Shown here one piece after another: positions 58,070 through 64,000 of a DNA stretch of 64,000 bases. Origin of the DNA: Vacuolonema iberomarrocanum LEGE 07170 (GTDB lineage Bacteria; Cyanobacteriota; Cyanobacteriia; Elainellales; Elainellaceae); NCBI GenBank assembly GCA_015207365.1, contig JADEXA010000004.1:1-64000 (forward strand). Reading direction: 5' to 3'. A program made the position numbers and the translations under genes. Under the pieces are notes generated by a model that was not told the origin of the DNA, searched no databases, and saw only the letters and a program-made list of their open reading frames with translations. Position 1 is the stretch's first letter. Every line of letters begins with the position of its first letter.

Positions 58070-58893
58070 TGCCTTGTTTGCGCGATCGCTCCCTCTGCTT
58101 TCTATCTTCTCTATGCTACTGGTCTATTGGTCTTTTTCTGAGAACGATACGGTCGCGATCGCGACCCAGAACTGGATGGCTGGGGCAAAAGCGAGTCTTA
58201 GCACACCTGTTCTCGCGCCCAACCCGTCACTAGCGTTGGCTAGCCAGACAGCAGAACATCACCCGCTGGAGCAAACCTTAGTATAAATTCCCTCCTCTAT
58301 CCTTAGTGCCAGTTTGTTGGAATTTCGCAAATCTTTCCTGCTGGTCATGTAGATTTTTGCTATTACTCTGATAGACAGACACAAGCTTTGCTATCGTATG
58401 GCAAATTGCTAAGGATCAGACATCTTGGGGTAAATGGCTGCAATTCCTGGCATTTCTGGCTGATTCATTGACCTAACTCGGGAACAACCCCAGTGTCTAC
58501 CGGAGTCGGGGCATTGGTCAAAGGCGTTCCCAACGATCAGATAGCAGCTCATCTAAATTAAATGTGTCGCATATAGGAATAGATGTGTCGCATATAGGAA
58601 AAAACAAAAGTTGGAATGATCAATCTCAGGTGCGCTCCATGGTCTAACCCTTCTGCGTCCATTCGATTTCTAAAGATATCTGCCATACTTGAGCTTCATC
58701 TATCTGGTTACTCAAGCACCCTCCTATCGCTCGTCCTGCCCCCTCGCAATTGCCTGCATCCCTTTCTCTTGGACGGCGGTGTCCGACACCCTTGAAGCTG
58801 TCGCACCTCGGAGCAGTCGTTTAGAACCGTCGCTTCTGCCACTGCTGTTCAAATTGCTACTCAAACCCACCGTTTTCGGAAAAGGTCGTCGTT
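58070..58893. other. Divergent region tyrS/PBP gene
   Basis: About 820 bases lack a well-supported gene. A 77-residue frame at 58053-58286 has a hydrophobic beginning but overlaps the tyrS start and has no ribosome site. A 21-base tandem pair at 58562-58600 is the only clear structure. Confidence 0.4.
58562..58600 (+). repeat. 21-base direct repeat pair
   Basis: ATGTGTCGCATATAGGAA occurs at 58562-58579 and again at 58583-58600, with period 21. It lies about 300 bases before the penicillin-binding protein gene. The inner CGCATATAGG could be a protein-binding site, which is speculative. Confidence 0.75.
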
Positions 58894-60885
58894 GTGTCCT
58901 CAAATAGTGCTAGATCCAAACGATCGCGCGATCGTACTGCCCCCAAATCTTCCACACGGCGAGCCGCTGCCGCTCCGCCGGGTACTACACTTGCCCAGCA
59001 ACAAGCAGCCGCTTATTCTCCCATTTTCCAATTTGTGCAATCGGTCAGCAAAGTCACGGTAGGGACCTTGCTAAGCATCACCATGCTCAGCAGTTCTGTC
59101 GTTGCAGGCGGCTTGGTTGGTTTAGCTGTTAGCTTCCGAAACCTGCCCGACGTCAGGGTTTTGCGTAACTACATTCCGGCTGAAACAAGCTATATCTACG
59201 ACATCAACGGAACGCTGCTCGACAGCATCCATGATGAATTCAACCGGGATGTCGTTACCCTCAACGAGATTTCTCCCGACCTGAAGCGGGCGGTGCTGGC
59301 GATCGAAGATAGCCATTTTTACTCCCACCACGGCATCAACCCTACTAGCATTGGCCGTGCTCTTCTCAGTAATTTGGAAGAAGGGCGCACGGTGGAAGGG
59401 GGGTCGACCCTGACCATGCAGTTGGTGAAAAACCTGTTCCTAACCCCCGAGCGTGCCATCAGCCGTAAAGTGGCTGAAGCCGTTCTGGCGCTTCGGTTGG
59501 AGCAGATTTTCACCAAAGATCAGATCTTGGAGATGTATCTGAATCAGGTCTATTGGGGACACAACAACTACGGAGTCGAAACCGCTGCCCAGAGCCTGTT
59601 CAACAAAAGCGCCTCAGAATTGAACCTGGCAGAGTCGGCGATGATGGCAGGGCTGATCCAGGCTCCCGAAGAACTCAGTCCCTTTGTTGACTACCGACGT
59701 GCAAAGCAACGGCAAGCTGTGGTTTTGGAACGAATGCGGGTGCTGAACTGGATTACGGCTGAAGAAGCCGCCGCTGCCCGGCAACAACCGATTCGTCTGG
59801 GCAGCATCCAGTCCTTCGATGTCAGCCAATCGCCCTACCTTACCGATGCCGTTGTCCAGGAACTGACGGAACGCTTTGGCCGTGAAGCCGTGCTCAAGGG
59901 CGGGATGCGGGTTCAAACAACGTTTGACCTGAACCTTCAGCAAATCGCCGAAGAAACGGTACGCGATGGCTTCCAGACCCTTCAGGGGCGTGGGTTGAGT
60001 GCTGATCAGATGGCGCTGGTGGCCGTTGATCCCCGCACGCATTTCGTCAAGGCAATGGTCGGTGGCATCGACTATCAGACCAGCCAGTATAATCGGGCGA
60101 TTCAGGCATTACGCCAGCCTGGCTCCGCGTTCAAGCCTTTCGTATACTACGCCGCCTTTGCTAGCGGCGAGTACACCCCTGATTCGACCGTGCAAGATAC
60201 GCCAGTCACCTATCCCGATGGCTACGAAACCTATTCGCCACAAAACTATGACGGCAGCTTCGGTGGACCAATGTCGGTGCGAGCTGCCTTGGAGCGATCG
60301 CGTAACGTTCCCGCTGTCAAGCTTGGGCAGGAAGTGGGGATCAACCGGGTTATCGAGATCAGCCGTATCCTCGGCATTACCAGCCCGATTGAACCTGTGA
60401 CATCTCTCCCTCTGGGTTCCGTCGACTTGACACCCTTGGAAATGGCATCTGCCTATGCAACCTTTGCTAGCGGAGGCTGGCAGTCTGATACCACCTTCAT
60501 CGTGCAGGTCACAGACAGCACTGGGCAGGTGTTACTCGACAATTCTCCGCGCCCACAGCTCGTCCTCGATCCTTGGGCTACCGCATCCCTTAATGATGTT
60601 TTGCAAGGGGTCATCTCACGAGGGACAGGAACTGGGGCACGCATTGGTCGCCCTGCGGCAGGCAAAACAGGCACGACCTCATCGGAGCGGGATATCTGGT
60701 TCGTGGGCTATGTACCACAGCTATCGGTCGCAGTTTGGGTCGGGAATGATGACTATTCACCCGTCGGTAGAGGCGCTACGGGTGGAGGCTTTGTTGCGCC
60801 TATCTGGGGAGACTTCATGCAGCGCGCGTTGGATGGCGTTCCGGTCGAAAATTTTGAGCCAGCTTCCGACTTCGTCCGTCCCTAA
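58894..60885 (+). CDS. Class A penicillin-binding protein (PBP1A type)
   Basis: The 663-residue bifunctional peptidoglycan synthase polymerises lipid II and cross-links stem peptides. A basic N-terminus is followed by a membrane anchor (about 51-82). The GT51 transglycosylase domain has catalytic Glu138 (AIEDSHFYSHHGINP) with GGSTLTMQLVKNLFL and YLNQVYWGHNNYGVE. The transpeptidase domain has Ser411 (PGSAFKPF), the SxN motif SRN and Lys591 in the KTG motif (AAGKTGTTS). A GTG start with AAAGG about 11 bases upstream is used. Cyanobacteria have several class A PBPs with partly overlapping roles in growth and septation; this one's specific role is open. Confidence 0.93.
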   Translation: MSSNSARSKRSRDRTAPKSSTRRAAAAPPGTTLAQQQAAAYSPIFQFVQSVSKVTVGTLLSITMLSSSVVAGGLVGLAVSFRNLPDVRVLRNYIPAETSYIYDINGTLLDSIHDEFNRDVVTLNEISPDLKRAVLAIEDSHFYSHHGINPTSIGRALLSNLEEGRTVEGGSTLTMQLVKNLFLTPERAISRKVAEAVLALRLEQIFTKDQILEMYLNQVYWGHNNYGVETAAQSLFNKSASELNLAESAMMAGLIQAPEELSPFVDYRRAKQRQAVVLERMRVLNWITAEEAAAARQQPIRLGSIQSFDVSQSPYLTDAVVQELTERFGREAVLKGGMRVQTTFDLNLQQIAEETVRDGFQTLQGRGLSADQMALVAVDPRTHFVKAMVGGIDYQTSQYNRAIQALRQPGSAFKPFVYYAAFASGEYTPDSTVQDTPVTYPDGYETYSPQNYDGSFGGPMSVRAALERSRNVPAVKLGQEVGINRVIEISRILGITSPIEPVTSLPLGSVDLTPLEMASAYATFASGGWQSDTTFIVQVTDSTGQVLLDNSPRPQLVLDPWATASLNDVLQGVISRGTGTGARIGRPAAGKTGTTSSERDIWFVGYVPQLSVAVWVGNDDYSPVGRGATGGGFVAPIWGDFMQRALDGVPVENFEPASDFVRP

Positions 60886-60976
60886 TTGGATGCCACATAT
60901 CAAAGGCTCGAAAGTTGGTTCATAGGTTTAGCAAGCCAGACCTACTGGCGATCGCCTCTGGTATCTCAAATTCTCA

Positions 60977-61065
60977 GGACTGAGGCAAAACTTGCGTCAT
61001 CCTAAAAAAAATTGTTGATTTTGTGGCTGCGGTGCGGCCACAAAATCAACAAGATGTATAAGTTG
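60977..61065. repeat. Palindromic element B7 (family B)
   Basis: The left flank GGACTGAGGCAAAACTTGCG and hairpin arms 61012-61030 and 61034-61052 (19 bp, loop GGT, one G-T wobble) match the family. It lies in the convergent gap between the PBP gene and the DUF1825 gene. Together with flanking bases it fills the roughly 300-base gap, which otherwise shows nothing. Confidence 0.88.
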
Positions 61066-61183
61066 AGTCTATGAAAGCCAAAAACCTGACACAAGTATCA
61101 CCTCCACAGGTTGTTCTGAGGCGATTGAGGGGTGAAGCAAGGCTTTCTGGAACCTGGAGATAAAAGGCGATGCGATCGCGTTA

Positions 61184-61507
61184 CTAACTGTCCGGCCCAA
61201 TTTCCCCTTTCATCCGCTCCAGGGTCATGTGCATTTGCTGGAACATTTGCTGTGGTGTCACACCAAACTGTCCGAGCTGCGTTTTCAGTTGCTCCATTGT
61301 CATCTGTGCCATGAAGTCTTCCGAAAGCTCAAACCGCTTCATGAAAACTTGATAGCGCTCCATAATCGATTCCATTTGTTCGATAAAGAGCTTTTTGCCT
61401 TCACGGTCAAACTTCCCATAGTTACCTCCTAATTGCATGAGGTGCTGGTAGTCCTCAAACAACTGTTTAGCTTCCTGTTGTACGATGTCGGAGTCAAAGA
61501 ATCCCAT
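61184..61507 (-). CDS. DUF1825 family protein
   Basis: The 107-residue soluble helical protein matches DUF1825 of cyanobacteria and plastid-bearing relatives: MGFFDSDIVQQEAKQLFEDY, KFDREGKKLFIEQME, LMERYQVF-like IMERYQVFMKRFELSEDF and MTLERM. The near-complete presence of this family in cyanobacteria suggests a basic role, but none is established. The start is unambiguous. It is a single leftward gene. Confidence 0.9.
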   Translation of the reverse strand: MGFFDSDIVQQEAKQLFEDYQHLMQLGGNYGKFDREGKKLFIEQMESIMERYQVFMKRFELSEDFMAQMTMEQLKTQLGQFGVTPQQMFQQMHMTLERMKGEIGPDS

Positions 61508-62136
61508 GAGTCTGGTCTATCTCTAAACGCTTATAGAAAAGTAGTGGGTGCCGGAAGGACAACAGATAGTGGAAAGCAACCAATGAAAACCAGTTGAAAA
61601 CAGTGAAGGGGGCGATCGCGCAAATTGACTGAAGGATAACAGACATGTTCAGTTTTCTTGAGTTCGCCACTTCCCTTCTGCCTATTGCGCTTTTGCTAAA
61701 AAGGTTCGAACATCCATTGATTTGTGAACACGTCAACTTGTACCAAACGACGAATTCATCAAACGAATCCGTCCAACTTTGTACAGAGACAAAAATCATC
61801 AGGATTTTCAACAGAACCTATTTCGGTTGTCCTACGGCAGAACGTAAAATTCAGTGCTCCCTTATTGTAGAGGAGAGGGAAAGGAGAACCAAAGTTCGGG
61901 AATTGCTACCCATACCCTTCCAACTGCCATGGCTCAAAACTTGGCATTGCTGATTGAGGAGATAATTTTTTGGGAGAAGGGCGCGGTACATACCTTCTCC
62001 CAAAAAATCATCCTTGGCTTCTGAAACCCCCAAAACTTTTTCAGACCGGAAGGTTGTTGATTGAAACCGCGAGTCATGCAGGAAGCACCCCCCTCCGCTA
62101 CACTCAAAATCAGAGACCTCCGTCATTCAAACTCTT
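61508..62136. other. Divergent region DUF1825/glutaredoxin with element E2
   Basis: About 630 bases hold no supported gene. Two long overlapping frames (61494-61811 minus and 61645-61953 plus) lack ribosome sites and known domains. Element E2 is listed separately. Confidence 0.45.
61961..62031. repeat. Palindromic element E2 (family E)
   Basis: The perfect 16-bp arms ATTTTTTGGGAGAAGG (61965-61980) and CCTTCTCCCAAAAAAT (61993-62008) are followed by the family tail CATCCTTGGCTTCTGAAACC. E1 has CTG where E2 has GGG on one arm, and both arms changed together. Confidence 0.85.
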
Positions 62137-62460
62137 ATGCTAGATATGCTGAACCGCTGGCTCAAGCGTGATCCCGAGCAGAATAAAGCGACAGTAGAAA
62201 TTTACACCTGGCAGACCTGTCCCTATTGCATCCGCGCCAAGTTGTTGCTGCGGTGGAAGGGCGTAGGCTTTACCGAGTACAAAATCGATGGCGACGGTGG
62301 AGCACGGGTGCGGATGGCAGAACGAGCCGGAGGCAAGCGGAGTGTGCCGCAAATTTTCATCAACAATGAACATGTGGGGGGATGCGACGAGCTGTATACA
62401 CTCGATCGGCAGGGCGCACTCGATCCTCTATTGCAGCAATCTGCCGCAGAAATGGGCTAG
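62137..62460 (+). CDS. grxC: Glutaredoxin (GrxC type, dithiol CPYC)
   Basis: The 107-residue thioredoxin-fold protein uses glutathione to reduce disulfides and glutathionylated proteins. The dithiol active site is CPYC at 28-31 (TWQTCPYCIRAK). The cis-Pro segment is RSVPQIFINNEHVGG, and GGCDELYTLDRQG follows. The N-terminal extension MLDMLNRWLKRD is slightly longer than in most GrxC; a start at the second Met is possible. It lies 138 bases before tadA on the same strand, so a shared transcript is possible. Confidence 0.93.
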   Translation: MLDMLNRWLKRDPEQNKATVEIYTWQTCPYCIRAKLLLRWKGVGFTEYKIDGDGGARVRMAERAGGKRSVPQIFINNEHVGGCDELYTLDRQGALDPLLQQSAAEMG

Positions 62461-62598
62461 TTCCATTTTTATGAAAACTAAAACCAGAATATTTCTCGAA
62501 TCTCTGGCACGACAAGGGGTTCAACCAATCCTCCATAGCAGGTTTCTAGAGAATTGGGACAAAGGCGACGTTGCAGGACGACGGGAGAGGCTTTGCCA

Positions 62599-63090
62599 AT
62601 GAGCACCAACCCGTTTGCTGAGTATGCTATCCACCAGCGCTGGATGGAACAGGCGATCGCCCTTGCCCAACAGGCAGGCAATGCAGGGGATGTTCCAGTG
62701 GGTGCTGTCATCGTGGATAGAACAGGATCGGTGGTTGCAACGGGGGAAAATCGGCGGGAGCGAGACGGTGACCCAACCGCCCATGCAGAGATTCTGGCTT
62801 TGCGCGCAGCGGGGCGATCGCGCCATTCCTGGCATCTGGAAGACTGCACCCTCTATGTCACCCTAGAGCCCTGCCCCATGTGTACAGGCGCGATTTTGCT
62901 GGCGCGGTTGGGGTTGCTGGTATATGGCGCAGATGACCCAAAGGCGGGAACCATTCGTACGGTTTTTAATCTGCCAGATAGCCCCTGTTCAAATCATCGA
63001 CTCTCGGTTCTGCCAGGGATTTTAGAGATCCCATGCCGGGAGCAGTTGCAGCAGTGGTTTGCCCAACGGCGATCGCGATCACCCAATTAA
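62599..63090 (+). CDS. tadA: tRNA-specific adenosine deaminase
   Basis: This 163-residue zinc enzyme deaminates A34 to inosine in tRNA-Arg(ACG). The zinc/catalytic motif HAE is His62-Glu64 (PTAHAEILALR), and the second motif is PCPMC with Cys92 and Cys95 (EPCPMCTGAILLARL). The start at 62599 is chosen because GGGAGAGG precedes it; a longer frame from 62554 adds unlike residues. Length and motifs match bacterial TadA. It follows grxC on the same strand. Confidence 0.94.
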   Translation: MSTNPFAEYAIHQRWMEQAIALAQQAGNAGDVPVGAVIVDRTGSVVATGENRRERDGDPTAHAEILALRAAGRSRHSWHLEDCTLYVTLEPCPMCTGAILLARLGLLVYGADDPKAGTIRTVFNLPDSPCSNHRLSVLPGILEIPCREQLQQWFAQRRSRSPN

Positions 63091-63605
63091 CCTGTCATTT
63101 CAGACTGCCCAGACTGCTCAGACTGCTCAGACTGCGCCTCACTAAACCTATTCACCCAGCATCATTGCCCCAAGACATTTAGGCGAAGGCGTTGAACCTG
63201 GAATGACAAGATAAAAGGTTACGAAAACCAGAACCAAATATTGTTGAAAACCCTTGTGGTGCAAAGCTTTCAAAAAGCTATGGGGAATAAGTCGGTAGGT
63301 GCAATTAAACCTAAAATCCTAAAAACCTGCACCGCCCGCAGCGCGGGCGGTGCAGGTTTTTAGGATTTGGTTTTTCATTATGCCGAACTACTTAGATGTC
63401 AGCAAACAGGCATAAAGCCTTCATAGACTTGAGCATTTCAAATACAAACCATCATCTATTCAAAAGAGAAAGTTTAGCGAGTATAAGAAAATCTTTCTAA
63501 CAGCTTCTTCTTGATGGACAGGATATGAAACTGTCAAACCTTGTCGCAAAGCAATATCAGCAAACGAGTCAAAGTAAAAGCTACTCTACAGCGGAAGTTA
63601 AACCA
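63091..63605. other. Gap with a 9-base tandem repeat and element D2
   Basis: Four copies of CAGACTGCT (with small changes) lie at 63101-63136, just after tadA. Element D2 follows at 63298-63395. The remaining roughly 210 bases before the RNA candidate show no gene. Confidence 0.5.
63298..63395. repeat. Palindromic element D2 (family D, inverted relative to D1)
   Basis: The ends are GGTGCAATTAAACC and TCATTATGCCGAACTACTTA. The perfect 24-bp hairpin has arms 63316-63339 and 63343-63366 and loop AGC. Both ends match D1 in reverse orientation, while the core arms have diverged to a longer GC-rich stem. Confidence 0.9.
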
Positions 63606-63751
63606 AAGTAGAGAGGTAAGGAGCGAATAGGGATGTTAACCTCAATCGGGACGGCAATAGAACTGTCCTCTCGTATTTAGAACCCTGTGAGCCCACGCAT
63701 TATGCTGTGGGAGCACATCAGTCCAGGGTCTCTACTTGACCTAATTTTTTT
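63606..63751 (+). ncRNA. Candidate structured RNA, possibly 6S-like
   Basis: AAGTAGAGA (63606-63614) pairs with TCTCTACTT (63729-63737), closing a roughly 130-base region. Inside are two hairpins: GGACGG/CTGTCC near 63649-63668, and CCCACGCA/TGCTGTGGG near 63692-63710. A run of seven T follows at 63745-63751, five bases before the acyltransferase ATG. The closing stem, open middle, terminal hairpin and small 3' hairpin recall 6S RNA in outline. The sequence has no motif that proves it. It could instead be a 5' leader of the next gene. Confidence 0.35.
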
Positions 63752-63755
63752 ATCT

Positions 63756-64000
63756 ATGTTGTCCATGCCTGAGACCGCACTCGCTAACACTCCAACCGAT
63801 CAATGCATCGATAGTCGCGTTTCTCCCTGGTTGTCGGCGATCGCCTATCCTCTTGGCAGCAATCTTCTACTGCCGAGCTTTTTTGGCAACATCGAAGTCC
63901 ATGGACGATCCAACCTTCCAACGTCGGGGCCAGTCATTCTGGCACCTGTGCATCGCTCGCGCTGGGATGCCTTGATTGTTCCCCATGTCACAGGGCCACG
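63756..64000 (+). CDS. 1-acyl-glycerol-3-phosphate acyltransferase (PlsC family), partial
   Basis: The gene runs off the right edge. The visible 81 residues include LLLPSFFGNIEVHGRSNLPT and PVILAPVHRSRWDALIVP, with the acyltransferase block I motif HxxxxD (HRSRWD). PlsC-family enzymes add a second acyl chain to lysophosphatidic acid, or acylate related acceptors, at the membrane. ATG codons at 63756 and 63765 are both possible; neither has a strong ribosome site. The remaining motifs lie outside the window, so the subfamily is open. Confidence 0.85.
   Translation, partial: MLSMPETALANTPTDQCIDSRVSPWLSAIAYPLGSNLLLPSFFGNIEVHGRSNLPTSGPVILAPVHRSRWDALIVPHVTGP

Noticed and set aside
58053..58286. 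77-residue frame with a hydrophobic start
   Set aside because: It overlaps the tyrS start, lacks a ribosome site and has no family; could be a signal-peptide-like chance frame.
58689..58907. 72-residue frame before the PBP gene
   Set aside because: It overlaps the PBP start and has no supporting features.
61645..61953. 102-residue frame and the opposite 61494-61811 frame
   Set aside because: Mutually overlapping, no ribosome sites, no domains; the opposite one also overlaps the DUF1825 start.

Overview
The window reads as chromosomal DNA of a cyanobacterium, most likely a filamentous, gliding one. The HIP1 octamer GCGATCGC occurs throughout. Many proteins belong to families known mainly from cyanobacteria (KGK domain, DUF760, DUF1825, DUF4346, DUF928, HmpF). 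A Pil/Hmp-type chemotaxis cluster with a divergent hmpF gene, next to sucrose synthase, fits a filamentous lineage. I cannot name the genus from sequence alone.

Layout. 0.3-4.2 kb: an RTX-like calcium-binding protein, a DUF928-like envelope protein, two small minus-strand genes and the SRP RNA gene (ffs). 4.7-8.7 kb: a PAS/GAF sensor histidine kinase convergent with dusB. 9.4-18.7 kb: dnaK, gdhA, a DUF4346 protein, a phosphohexomutase, a GAF-GGDEF protein and two zinc-ribbon proteins. 19.4-24.1 kb: a run of plus-strand membrane genes (AI-2E-family permease, MFS carrier, two DUF202 proteins, a YdcF/DUF218 protein). 24.1-25.5 kb: an AT-rich, gene-poor stretch with one orphan gene, then tRNA-Val(UAC). 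25.9-32.2 kb: DUF2227, leuB, small proteins, a fused two-domain oligopeptide ABC ATPase and DUF760. 32.5-38.7 kb: a SWIM-finger protein, sucrose-phosphate phosphatase divergent from sucrose synthase, and a BioD-like/DRTGG protein. 38.8-53.6 kb: the motility locus pilG-pilH-pilI-pilJ-pilL (the Hmp/Tax3 type), transcribed leftward, with hmpF divergent across about 2.2 kb. 53.8-58.1 kb: tilS, a KGK protein, ccsA and tyrS on the minus strand. 58.9-64 kb: a class A penicillin-binding protein, DUF1825, a glutaredoxin, tadA and the start of a PlsC-type acyltransferase that leaves the window.

Functional links. SusA and SPP belong to sucrose metabolism, and the phosphohexomutase can supply hexose phosphates to it. 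The five-gene chemosensory operon plus HmpF is expected to control type IV pilus polarity and gliding. TilS, DusB, TadA, TyrS and tRNA-Val are translation functions scattered in separate units.

The most distinctive structure is non-coding. About 18 short palindromic elements from at least seven families (labelled A-G here) sit between genes. Where families have several copies, the two hairpin arms differ between copies in a matched, compensatory way. Several elements lie in convergent gaps, and one supplies the stop codon of the histidine kinase. This is the part I consider least explained by ordinary annotation.
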